Positions 10,346 to 20,359 of a DNA stretch of 64,000 nt are shown here, piece by piece. Under the pieces are notes generated by a model. That model did no database searches, was not told where the DNA came from, and worked only from the letters and a program-made list of their open reading frames with translations. The DNA is from Craspedostauros australis (lineage: Eukaryota; Bacillariophyta; Bacillariophyceae; Mastogloiales; Achnanthaceae). The stretch lies in contig JAMXDE010000009.1 in assembly GCA_026770025.1 (NCBI GenBank), positions 2,393,001 to 2,457,000 of the forward strand, written 5' to 3'. The position numbers were made by a program, and so were the translations under genes. Within the stretch, counting starts at the first letter, position 1; every line of letters begins with the position of its first letter.

Positions 10346-11931
10346 TCACTCATTCGCATCGTACGAGCGCACATGGGGATCACATGTGGAACAGCAGGAA
10401 CAGATAACGCGCCGGGGCTTGACGCCAGCTTCTTGGCAGTCGCTCCTCAGATTCGTTGGATTTGCAGACCCGTCCGCGTCGGAGCAAAACAGTGGGTCAA
10501 CGTTGCCTTCGATGTGGGTATTTTGAAATTCGAACTCGACGAGACGAACTAAGGCACTCATCTGTGTTGGCACTTCCCCACTGATTGCCGTGTCGTATAC
10601 GTGGAAGTAAACCAAGCTCGCCATGAGGCCAACCTCTGTTGGGATGGTGCCCATCAGGCGAGTGTCGTGCAGATACAGGGCTTCCAGCTTTCCCAATTTC
10701 CCAATTTGCGTGGGAATGGCTCCACTGATGCCTGTGGTCGTGAGATCAAAGTGTTTCAGTTTTGGCAACAACCCAACTTCGGTTGGTATCGTCCCGTTGA
10801 TAGCTGTGCCCTGCATACTGAAGTGCTCCAAATTCGGCAACTGTCCGATCTCCGTCGGAATTGTCCCTTCGATTTCGTTCAAACTTAGATCAAGCCTTCT
10901 CAGGTGCTTCAAATACAGGATTTCAGGTGGGAACGTTCCTCGCAGTTGGTTGCCAGGCATGCTGATGGCTTCCACAAACCCAGAACCAAAACTTGAGGCG
11001 CTCGTGGGAGTATCTTCGATCGATGCGTCTGCTCTGCTGTTCCAATCGCATGCATCTGTATCGGACGTGAAGTTGAACTCGCGGCTCCAGCTGGGGCCGT
11101 CCATGGAAAAATACACGTAACCGAGTACATATCTTTCCAAAACTCTCTGGAGTTCAGCCTCGGATTCGGCTAGAACTTCAGACATGGGAACGGCGGTGCC
11201 TCTGCCGTCAGCCATCCATCGCAGCGTTTGGTGCGTGAAGGACGAAGAGTCTGTGAATGCGCTGTCTTCTGTGAAGCCTGGCGATCCCATCAAGATTGGA
11301 CGCAACGCAGTGACCAAACGATCGAAAGCCTCCCTGGATACCTGCGATGGAGCAATCGCTCCAGCCTGATGTGGCGCTTGTGACGGTGACATCGATTGTG
11401 ACGGTGTTGCAGGGAACCACGAAGGTACTCCTGTCGTCGTTGCTGTTGCCGCTGGTGTGGGCGTCGTTGTGAATGAAGTGCCCAGTGATGGTGACGCTGA
11501 CGCTGACGCTGACGCTGACATCGGTGTTGAGAACAGCGGTGGAGCATCTGAGGGGCTGGGAAACCGCAACTGGCCCCGTCAGGCGTGTGATTCGCGTCGC
11601 CGTACACTTCAATCGCGGGCGACACGGTCGGGGCAATGACGACCGTGATGTAAACAAAGGCGACGGCCACAAGCACCAGTAATATCCCTTGATATACTCT
11701 ACGAAATTTTTTGTCCCCATCTGCTCTCGTGCTTGCAATTGGTGCTGTGGTCGCAACGACGATTGCATCACCGCCAGTCATGTCATAATCAATGTGTTCA
11801 TGTGATGGTGTGGGCAAAGCTTCGGCTGCCGCCGGTGCAGTCGCCGGCGTCGATTCATGGTTGTGGACGAGTCCCAGAACATGAACAACGTTCGATGGCA
11901 GAACTTCGTTCGCACGCTGGTTGGTGGACAT
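10346..11931 (-). CDS. Leucine-rich repeat receptor-like membrane protein (diatom type)
   Basis: Proposed exons 11608..11931 and 10346..11569, joined across a 38-base intron (GTGTAC...GGCCAG) that corrects the frame. A donor 18 bases earlier (GTGTCG) also fits the phase, and a frameshift is another explanation. The N-terminal part is cytoplasmic-like, then one membrane segment (GILLVLVAVAFVYITVVIAP). After it come a Ser/Thr-rich linker, the ERYVLGYVYFSMDGPSW motif with a DACDW cap, about six 24-residue plant-like LRRs (GTIPTEIGQLPNLEHF type), and a Cys-rich end containing CSCCSTC. This order is common in diatom LRR proteins and suggests surface recognition or adhesion; the ligand is unknown. 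The start is uncertain: ATG 11931 is the first ATG in frame, but the frame stays open to about 12093 through a poly-Gln stretch, so an upstream exon is possible. Confidence 0.75.
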
Positions 11932-13007
11932 GTCTGCAGTGTCGAAGTCGGCGGAGACCTCCGTGGCGATAGCATCAGCATAGACGATGTCAAGCTGTTG
12001 CTGCGATTGCTGTTGCTGTTGTTGCTGCTGCTCTCCATATTCAACGCATAGTATGTTGGCTGCATTGGCTTCGTTGGTTTGCGCCAGGGCCAATCCCTTC
12101 AGTTTTCTTCTTCCGAGTACGCCTCGCGTGCGGGTCCAGTATCAATGACAGGATCAGCAATCGCGTTGGGAACGACAATAGACCCAAGAAAGGATGGCAG
12201 AGGTGAGCGTGGATCGAAATGTGACGGGAATCTGGGTAGACGCTGCATCCGTTTGTGTCGGTGTTGTTGATGTCTGTTACCGCCGAGCCAAGATTAACAA
12301 CATCACCCTGTGGTCGTTGCCTGGCACAACGCACGCAACCCAATGACATCACTTTTTGGAACAAGGACGAACAAAATGACTGATGGCTTCCCCAACTCGG
12401 TACGGCGGGTGGCCAGTCGTGTTGTTCTGCCACGAATGGAATTTTTGTCTTCGGTGGCTGATTTCGGTCTGTGCGTCTGTAGGTGTGGTTGAATCCCGAC
12501 AAGAAACCAGTTACGATGTGTGTTTTGCCTAGGTTAGTTTATAGCCTTCGTGCATGAATCGATCAATCTTGACATGTGACCAAACGAGAGGAGTGACCAC
12601 GTTCGGGACAAGAACGGAACGTGGCGACAGAAACCCACGATGGGAACACTTCCAAACCCAAACCCAAATCTGCGCAACGCAGAAAGAAACAAGACAACGC
12701 GAAACAAGACCAGGAGACGAAACAACATGCCACCGCCGCCGACAAAGAGAAGCCGCGTGGATGCATCCGTGTTCTCCAGCGTGGCGTGGGCATGCGTGTG
12801 TGAGAGCACAGAGATCCGAATCTTCCGCCACCAACACACAAAAAGCACTTCGCCCGTTTCGCGAAGAAGTGTATCATCCAACCCACCACACCAACCTGCA
12901 ATTGTCATATTACATTACTTTTGCATACAGTATTACACGTCAAGCCATCCATCCATCCGGCTATCCATCCATCCATCTATCAGCCTCTGCCCAACCAGCC
13001 TGTCACC
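11932..13007. other. Divergent intergenic region between LRR gene and NAPRT gene
   Basis: Nearly 1.1 kb between two divergently transcribed genes, so it probably holds both promoters. It includes possible further 5' coding sequence of the LRR gene (poly-Gln codons near 12000-12040) and CATC tandem repeats just before the NAPRT start (12940-12985). No independent gene is supported. Confidence 0.6.
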
Positions 13008-14648
13008 ATGGAGCCAACGAACGCGCTTGTCACCGCGCTGTTGACGGATCTGTACCAGATTACGATGACCTACGCGCACTGGAAGAATGGGAAGCACGAG
13101 GAAGACGCCGTGTTCGAACTCTTCTTCCGAAAGAATCCTTTCAAAGGCCAGTTCACGATCTTTTGCGGTTCCGACGAGGTCACGAGGTTCCTTCAATCCT
13201 TCAAGTTCACGCCCGACGACATTGACTACCTTCGCTCAGTTCCATCTCTGTCCCATTGCGAGGAAGGGTTCTTCGACTACCTCCTGCAACTTGACACGGC
13301 GCAGCTCACCGTCCGTGCCATGAAGGAAGGATCGGTGGCGTTCCCGCGCATCCCGCTGATCATCATCGAAGGTCCCCTGGGTCTGGGGCAGCTGGTCGAG
13401 ACCACGCTATTGAATCTGGTGAACTACCCGTCGTTGATTGCCACCAACGCATCGCGCATGTCCCTTCGGGCTGGTCCTGGCAAGACGTGTGTCGAATTCG
13501 GCCTGAGACGTGCGCAAGGCCCTGATGGGGCATGCTCGGCGAGCAAGTACAGCTACGTCGGTGGATTCGTCGCAACCTCGAATGTCCAGGCCGGGAAGAA
13601 GTTCGGCATACCAATTGCGGGAACCCACGCACATGCGTTCGTGCAGTCGTTTGTGTCTTTGGACGAGGTTCAGGAAACGACCGTGATCAACAAGGGCAGC
13701 GGCAAAAGTGAGCGAATCTTACCCAAGGTTTTGGAGTACCGCGATGCTGATGTTGCAGGAACGGAAACAAACGTGGACGCGGCGGAAGCCACGACGGGAA
13801 CGAACGATGGCGAATTGGCCGCATTCGTTGCGTATGCCGGTGCATTCCCAGACACCTTCCTCTGTCTCATCGATACGTATGACACGTTGCGCAGCGGCCT
13901 CCGCAACTTCATCTACGTGGCGAAGGTCCTGGATGATTTCGGTTACCGGCCCAAAGGAATCCGGTTGGATTCAGGCGATCTGAGAGAGCTGAGTTTGCGG
14001 TGTGAAGAAGCATTCGAAGAAGTCGCCAAGACACGCCAGTCATTTGGGTCGTTGAGCATCGTGGCCAGCAACGACATCAACGAGTCCGTCCTGCAAGACC
14101 TGACGACGAAGGATCACGGCATCACGACGTTCGGCATCGGGACGAACTTGGTGACATGCCAAGCCCAGCCAGCTCTGGGCTGCGTGTACAAGCTGGTGGA
14201 ATGGAAGGGCCAGCCACGCATCAAGATTTCGCAGGATTTGCCGAAGGTCACCATCCCGGGGCGTAAACGGGCCTACCGCCTCCACGGCGCCAACGGTTCG
14301 CCGCTCGTCGACTACATGGCATTAGCATCCGAAGGGGCACCCGAAGTTGGTCGCAAGCTGGTCTGCCGCGACCCTTTCCATTCCACGAAGCGTGTTGCCA
14401 TCACGCCTTCTCGCGTGGTCCCTCTCCACCACCCCATCATCGAGCTTGGCAAGGTGGTGGAAGAGCACAGACCACCGCTGGATCTCTCAAAGACGCGGCA
14501 GTTCGCGCAAGAGCAGCTGCAAACATTCCCAGACAGCATGAAGGCATACGACAACCCCACTGCCTACCCAGTTATGGCTTCCCAGTCGCTGTTCAAATTC
14601 CTGCATGACACTTGGGAGAGCGAAGCCCCGGTGCCGGAATGGAAGTAA
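13008..14648 (+). CDS. NAPRT: Nicotinate phosphoribosyltransferase
   Basis: 546 residues from the ATG in CACCATGG at 13008. The frame is open further upstream but there only translates CATC repeats. The enzyme makes nicotinate mononucleotide from nicotinate and PRPP with ATP hydrolysis, the first step of the Preiss-Handler route to NAD. The sequence begins with the family signature ALLTDLYQITMTYAHW. It has the substrate loop GGFVATSNVQAGKKFGIP, the GTHAHAFVQSF segment with the conserved His, and RLDSGDLRELSLRCE, followed by FGIGTNLVTCQAQPALGCVYKL in the PRPP/product-binding barrel. Length matches animal and plant enzymes (about 540). No introns are needed. Residues about 250-285 (acidic, Thr-rich) look like a lineage-specific insertion. 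Confidence 0.96.
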   Translation: MEPTNALVTALLTDLYQITMTYAHWKNGKHEEDAVFELFFRKNPFKGQFTIFCGSDEVTRFLQSFKFTPDDIDYLRSVPSLSHCEEGFFDYLLQLDTAQLTVRAMKEGSVAFPRIPLIIIEGPLGLGQLVETTLLNLVNYPSLIATNASRMSLRAGPGKTCVEFGLRRAQGPDGACSASKYSYVGGFVATSNVQAGKKFGIPIAGTHAHAFVQSFVSLDEVQETTVINKGSGKSERILPKVLEYRDADVAGTETNVDAAEATTGTNDGELAAFVAYAGAFPDTFLCLIDTYDTLRSGLRNFIYVAKVLDDFGYRPKGIRLDSGDLRELSLRCEEAFEEVAKTRQSFGSLSIVASNDINESVLQDLTTKDHGITTFGIGTNLVTCQAQPALGCVYKLVEWKGQPRIKISQDLPKVTIPGRKRAYRLHGANGSPLVDYMALASEGAPEVGRKLVCRDPFHSTKRVAITPSRVVPLHHPIIELGKVVEEHRPPLDLSKTRQFAQEQLQTFPDSMKAYDNPTAYPVMASQSLFKFLHDTWESEAPVPEWK

Positions 14649-14981
14649 GTTGTCGTGTCATCTGCGGCGGAATTGAGTGGAAGCATCGCAGATAGGACTC
14701 GCACTATATGTGTGGCACTTGGTCGTCTGGCACGGCTGCATCACGTGGGTGCTGGAGTTCCCTGTCCCGTGCTTCGTGGTTCGATCCTCTCAAACAATAG
14801 CGTAAGCATCACACTGGATAGTATAATATGACTAAGATCTCTAGAGAGGTATTGTTTATACATGTTGCTTTGTTGTTTGTGAGTTGGGGGTAGAGGTAAA
14901 GGCGGGGTGGTGCGTCCTGTCTCGCGATCGTCTATGCTGAAGCGGCGAGCGCTTCGCGATCTCGCTCCCAGTAGTATGGTC
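14649..14981. other. Convergent spacer between NAPRT and HIT genes
   Basis: 333 bases between two 3' ends; no gene seen. It presumably holds both polyadenylation regions. Confidence 0.7.
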
Positions 14982-15953
14982 TCACTCTTCGATGTCTGTG
15001 TCGACTTCGTCGCTAGCGGCAGCAGACAACTGCGGCGTCAACTCTGAGAGGCATGATTTCTCTGTCTCTGTTGTCGCCGACGTCAATGGTGACGATGATG
15101 TGAGGAGCGTCTTTTTCGGCCGCCTTCCTCGGTTGTTCACGGGGGACTTCCCCGCCATCAGTCTTCCCACGACGTGTTGGATGGATGTGCACCAGCCAGC
15201 CCAACAGTTGTAGCGGACGATACGCGAGTACAGGGACATGCGCGATGCCGGTGCGAGGACGTGGAGATGCAAGTGGTCGACACTGTTGAAGGGCGGGACG
15301 TGGAAACAGAGGGTGTAGTCTCCAGCGGCGGCTGCCTCCGGCTGTTCCTTCTCCAAGATACCCATTGCCGATTCCATCATCTCATGCATCATCTCCAAGT
15401 CACCGGCGCCAAGCGAAAAGACGCTGTCGACGAGTCGCTTCGGGATGATGAGGGCGTGCAATGGCGCGCGCGGATTTATGTCGTGGAAGGCGAGAAGATT
15501 CGATGATTCGTCGAGCGTCATGGCAGGGAGTTCACCGCGAAGGATCTTGCCAAATACGGTGTTGTTGTCGTCGTAGTTCACGCCTTTCGGGGGTCGGAAG
15601 CATGGTGCCGATGACTGATGATTGTTACCGTTGCAGTTCCCGTTGCCGTCATCGACAGGTCGAAGGTCGTTGCAGTGATGACGATGGCGAATCTGGCGGC
15701 ATCCATTTCCTGAATTTTGATCGGTCTGTCCGTGAGTTGGTGTCGATGGCTGTTCGTGCTGGTGGTCATGGAACGCATTCATCGCCATGGACGGAGAATC
15801 TTGTTGGCCCAAAGCGTTCTGGATCGAGTTCTTGCTGTTCGTCGCGCAGGTTGTGCTGCTGTTCCCGCTGTTGCCACTTCGGCGGCTTTTGGCGCCGTCG
15901 CTCTGAACATCGAAGGCGTCTCCACGCGCTGGAATGGCAATCATTGCTGTCAT
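14982..15953 (-). CDS. HIT (histidine triad) family protein
   Basis: The C-terminal half is a clear HIT domain: NTVFGKILRGELPAMTLDES at the start, then FHDINPRAPLHALIIPKR, and the triad in HVPPFNSVDHLHLHVLAPAS. These proteins are nucleotide hydrolases or transferases acting on AMP-linked substrates; this one looks closest to the HINT branch. A basic/Ser tail of about 80 residues follows the domain. The start is uncertain. I chose ATG 15953 because its context is CAACCATGA. The frame is open upstream to 16643, but that part (His/Asn/Thr-rich) looks like noncoding sequence without stops. Residues before the HIT domain are Ser/Asn/His-rich low complexity with no recognisable targeting signal. 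Confidence 0.85.
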   Translation of the reverse strand: MTAMIAIPARGDAFDVQSDGAKSRRSGNSGNSSTTCATNSKNSIQNALGQQDSPSMAMNAFHDHQHEQPSTPTHGQTDQNSGNGCRQIRHRHHCNDLRPVDDGNGNCNGNNHQSSAPCFRPPKGVNYDDNNTVFGKILRGELPAMTLDESSNLLAFHDINPRAPLHALIIPKRLVDSVFSLGAGDLEMMHEMMESAMGILEKEQPEAAAAGDYTLCFHVPPFNSVDHLHLHVLAPASRMSLYSRIVRYNCWAGWCTSIQHVVGRLMAGKSPVNNRGRRPKKTLLTSSSPLTSATTETEKSCLSELTPQLSAAASDEVDTDIEE

Positions 15954-17120
15954 GGTTGATGTGCAAAGACGGGTCTCAATGTTGACAATGGCAATGGCAA
16001 TGACAATAACGATAGCGGTGACGCTGGAAATTGCACGGACCAAGTGCGGTGGTGTGAAGGCGGAGCTCTGCGCTGGTGCGGATGCCAAGTCGGCAAGTGA
16101 AGGTTGGGCAAAGATGTGAGACAGAACGGCCTTTCTGTGAGTCCTCTTCCGTACTTCCACTTGTTGTGCAGTGTATTGATGTGTATTGACGTGTTGCACT
16201 GTCCAGTGTTGTGAAGGTTGGCAGCGATGGATGCGAGCGCTTTTGCCCAATGATGATCTTGTGGTCGGTCGTTGGGTCCAGCCGTGTGTTCTGGTATTCG
16301 TTGAGTGCGGGTTTGACTCGGTATCGTCGCAACTTCCGTTGATGTTGGTGCTGTTTGGGTGTTTGGGCGTGAGTCGGTTTGTGAGTGCGTTGACTACCAC
16401 GATCTTGCCCAAGCTGGAGCTTTGGTTCTCGTGTTTGTTCCGCTCTGTGCTCTTTGTATTTGCGTTTGTGTTTGCGTCTGTGTGTTTGGCAACTCGTTGG
16501 TTCGCACAGTCCACCAAACCCAACAACGCAGAGGAAAAGGAGAAAAGTGATGAAGAAAACAAACGGCGGAGAACTACGGGGCGAAAATGACCGATAAACA
16601 AGCAGCTGCTGTGGACTCGCAGGAGCAACACAGGGCGAAACATCAATCACGACTAAGACAGCACACATTGGTCGTCTGTTCTGATTGGCCTGCAGGCTCT
16701 CGTCATCGTGTCTCGTCCGTGTCTGGTGGACAGAACAGAACTTCTGACATTGGTAAATGCGGTAAATATCTTGGAACATTCAGTTGCGGTGGATGAAACT
16801 GCAAAACGGCCACATTCGAAAGATAAAGATGCTGATAGTGCAAGTTTTGCCGCTTCGACCAACCAAAGATCCAGTTCATCTTTGTGCAAAAAGCATCCAG
16901 AGCACGGCGCTATTATATCTTTCATGCTGAAGGATCCACACACCCAGAAGAGATTCACCACCACTGGCACACCAAGAGAGTACTATCATGAGAAGTGCTT
17001 CGGTATTACAAAGATCAGTACTTGTTGCAGTACTTTGCTGCTCGTCGCATGTTGCCGAACAGGTACGGCAGGATGCGGGCAGGTAATCTTTGCCGTCGTC
17101 GCCGTCTACCAAACACGGAT
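15954..17120. other. Intergenic region upstream of HIT gene and downstream of FNR gene
   Basis: Both neighbours are on the minus strand, so this holds the HIT promoter/leader and the FNR 3' end. Long open frames exist on both strands but have biased, repetitive composition and no recognisable domain. An upstream HIT exon cannot be excluded. Confidence 0.5.
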
Positions 17121-19240
17121 TTAGTAGACCTCGACGTGCCACTGCTTCTTGGCCTTGAGGCCCTTGAGCCAGTCCGTGTACTCGAGTCCCTTCTTCTCGG
17201 CGACTCCCTTGAGCATGTCCTGGATTCCTGGCATCATTCCCTTCAATCCGCAGAAGTAAATGTGGGCACCGTTCTCGAGCTTCTCAAAGATCTCGTCGGA
17301 GTACTCCTCGACCTTGTCCTGGATGTACATCTTGCCGCCAGACTTGTTGGTCTGCTCACGCGACAAAGCGTAGTCGAGGCGGAAGTTGTTTGGGTAGTTC
17401 TTCTTGGCCTCCTGCCACTCGTCGTCGTAAAGGAGGGCGTCGCTGTTGGCAACTCCCAGGAACAACCAGGCCTCACCCTTGTAGGCGTTGCCCGCCGGTG
17501 TGTTCTCGGTGAAGAGGCGGCGGATGAATCCGCGGTATGGTGCGATTCCGGTTCCGGTGGCGACCATGATGTAGTCGGTGGTTGGGTCCTCCTCCGGCAT
17601 GAGCATGACCTTTCCGGCTGGGCCGGTCATGTTGACCTCGTCACCTGGCTGCGTGTCGCACAGGAAGTTGGAGCAGATGCCCTTCTTGGCTGGATCGTCG
17701 GCCTTGAGCTCGGGACACCAGTACGTGGCACGGCGCACGCACAGGGATCCGGTCTTTCCGGTCATGTCATCACCGTATCGGGTGGAGGCGATGGAGTAGA
17801 GACGCACGGAATGCGGCTTGCCATCCTTCTCGCGGGTGCCCGGTGGGATGACACCCCAGGACTGGCCCTCCCAGTACGGGAAGTCGCCGTTGTGATCGAT
17901 GACGATGTGGCAGGTCTCTCCGGTGGCCTTTGGTCCGACGATGCGCTTCGTCGAGACGACCTTTCCAGTGAATGGCGACTTGTTCTTGTACACGTTGACC
18001 GGGACGGTGGATTGGTCATAGTACGGCTCGGCCTCCAGGAAGTCCTGCTTGGTGGATCCTCCACCGCCGAGGACCTTCGCGCCGACAGCTCCAGCGGCGA
18101 TTACAGCCGCACCGCTGGCGATGATGGTCTTGGTGTTGTCAACTGCCTCGACAACCTCCTTGACTTGCTTCGCAGCCAAGGCAGCTGGTGGCGCCCCGGC
18201 CGATGCCAGAACAAAGGTGGCGGCTGCTCCGGCGGCACGCTTCACAACCTGCTCAACAGCACCAAGTATGACGCAAAAGTTGGAGGTTGTTGGCGGACAC
18301 GCATCCGTAGGGGGAGGTTGCGCGATGCGACGACAGTGGCAATTGTTGCGGGCATGTTGTTCGGTTGCGTGGGTGCAGGTACGTAAGAGTGTCCAACATT
18401 GTCATCCATTGGCCGGTAGATTACATTGCATCGACAGAGACATGTTGCCGAAGGAGTAGCATCCATCCATCCATATTCGTGTGCGTACGTATAGTTCGAT
18501 GGTGTGCGGTGTCATTCATTCATTCATCCATTCGTCCATCCATCCATTTGATCATTCGACCATTCACGTGTCCAGAGAATCATCAGCCATCATGTTCATG
18601 ACAGAGAGCAAGAGCACAAGAGGTGAGATATCTGCAATGAGCTGCTGGCGGTCCTTTGAGCGATCCAAGCCACCAGACCGGCCAGTTCCACCAGCAGAGC
18701 CGCGGGACATCTTCAAAGCATGTCAGGGCATCATTTCTATTCACCTTTGCTGCGGCCTTGCGCTTGGAGCCATTGGCCATCTCCAGCGCAGTCTCAGCGC
18801 TGTTTGCATGCGTGTCGGCGCATTGTCAGATTGGAATGGGCGGTCAACAGCAAATCCATTGCATGGCGGAAACGCAGAAGATGGTGAGTGATTTGTCCCT
18901 CTCGCAGTGTATTGGTGCTGTGGCATTGGCACTTGAGAGACGCTCGCATTGATAACTGGACCACCTGGACCAAAGATCATCAAAGATACACAACACCGGG
19001 ATACATCGGGGAACGGGACGGAATGAGGCTGGGCCAAGTAGCCACTTGCAGTCGCTGCGCAAAGCAATCCAACCCGTAACGGCACTAATCCGCCAACGGA
19101 TCAAGTAAGACGGCCGCAGTACTCGTCCGAGCTGCACAACGGGAGACGACTCACCGAGAGACAGCAGCACCATTGTGCGATGGCGCGAACGCCAAGGCTG
19201 TGGTTGCCACGGATGCGATGATACAGAATCTGAGGTTCAT
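17121..19240 (-). CDS. petH: Ferredoxin-NADP(+) reductase, plastid-targeted
   Basis: Three exons: 19155..19240, 18745..18799 and 17121..18248 (about 422 residues). Exon 1 is a signal peptide ending in ALAFAPSH, the diatom/stramenopile ASAFAP-type plastid entry motif; it ends at a GTGAGT donor in phase 2. The 55-base exon 2 continues the transit peptide ([17 protein letters not shown]) and ends at a GTGAAT donor in phase 0. Exon 3 holds the enzyme: FAD-binding RLYSIAST near residue 197, NADP-binding [10 protein letters not shown] near 280, and the C-terminal HVEVY whose Tyr stacks on FAD. It passes electrons from photosystem I via ferredoxin to NADP in the plastid stroma. Between the transit peptide and the FAD domain are two hydrophobic Ala-rich stretches (18165-18245 and 18065-18125), unusual for a soluble FNR. 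One extra Gln at the exon 3 junction is possible. Confidence 0.93.
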
Positions 19241-20359
19241 GATGCTGCGGTTCGAAGTCTTGCCTTGGTGCAATGGACTCGTTCTCCAATCGTGCTCGTG
19301 TGTGTATGGTGTGGTATGTGCACAGTTTGTCGTACCGTCGAATGACTCGGATGGCGTTGGCAGAGTGCTGTGGTGGTGCGTGGTTGGCGACTTTGGCGGG
19401 GATGCCGATACCTTCACGTTGTCGTACTACTATGGCCTGTTGTTGCTGTTGTTTTCTCCTCGTTGCCGTTCGTTGGCGTTGTTCATTTTTGCTCCTTCAC
19501 CATGATGCGTGCTCGTCGCCGACGCACCACGTACCCAAGACAACAAACCAATCGTTTTTGGATTTGCGGCGCCGTAGACCACGTTCAACCTAGTACTGGA
19601 ACTTCAACGATGACACCTGCGTGTCAATTCATTTATAACATGCGACAAACTCACGAGCCGGTCGAGCCGATGCCAACCACTCCGCTTCACAACATCAAAA
19701 AACAATCGAACGTCATGGACAGTCACCAACACCAAAAAATTGAAGGCAACCACTGCACCAACTCGCATCATTCACTGCCAGCATCGACATCAGTATCGCC
19801 GCTTCCGATATATTATGCGTCCGATGCCATCCACTGGCCACGCACTCCATCCATCCACCCATTGATCCAATGTAAACATAAACACGGACAAGATGAGACA
19901 CAAGATCTTGCTTGGAGTTTGCTGTACCTGCTCGACTATTTTCGTTTGTTGTCGTGTCTTCGAGGTTTCTTGATGGCCTTTCTATGTATGCCAACATCGT
20001 CATCAGCCAATCTCTGCTGTGCTTCAGCGGAGTGGCGATATTTCTGTAGTTTTGAGTTATGTCGTTGCTACCGCTGCTGATGTCGTCGTGCGCTCGATGA
20101 CCACCCGCTCGGCAGCCAGCCAGCACGAAGCTGTGCATGGCTTGCCCCGCTTTCTTTCGGATTCACATCCCATCTTCGTTGACGAGGTTGCACTTGTGAT
20201 GGTAATGCTTCAAACATGCGGCGTTTCCACTGCCACTGGTTAAACGCAATCCTTGGGTCCTCCATGTGGATCCAATCCTTCACGGAACGATGGAAATCTC
20301 ATCGAAGCACATGATGTTCGTTGCGTGGAGCGGACGCCTCCGACCGTCCAGCGATGGAG
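19241..20359. other. Intergenic region: FNR promoter side and cyclin 3' side
   Basis: 1.1 kb between two minus-strand genes. No coding sequence could be supported; short frames on both strands have no recognisable features. The right part probably includes the cyclin 3' untranslated region. Confidence 0.55.

Noticed and set aside
12041..13225. Several plus and minus frames upstream of NAPRT
   Set aside because: They overlap the CATC repeat leader or shadow the NAPRT frame; no domain.
15954..16646. HIT gene extended to a start at 16643
   Set aside because: The extra 230 codons are repetitive His/Asn/Thr sequence without a domain. The ATG at 15953 has better context.
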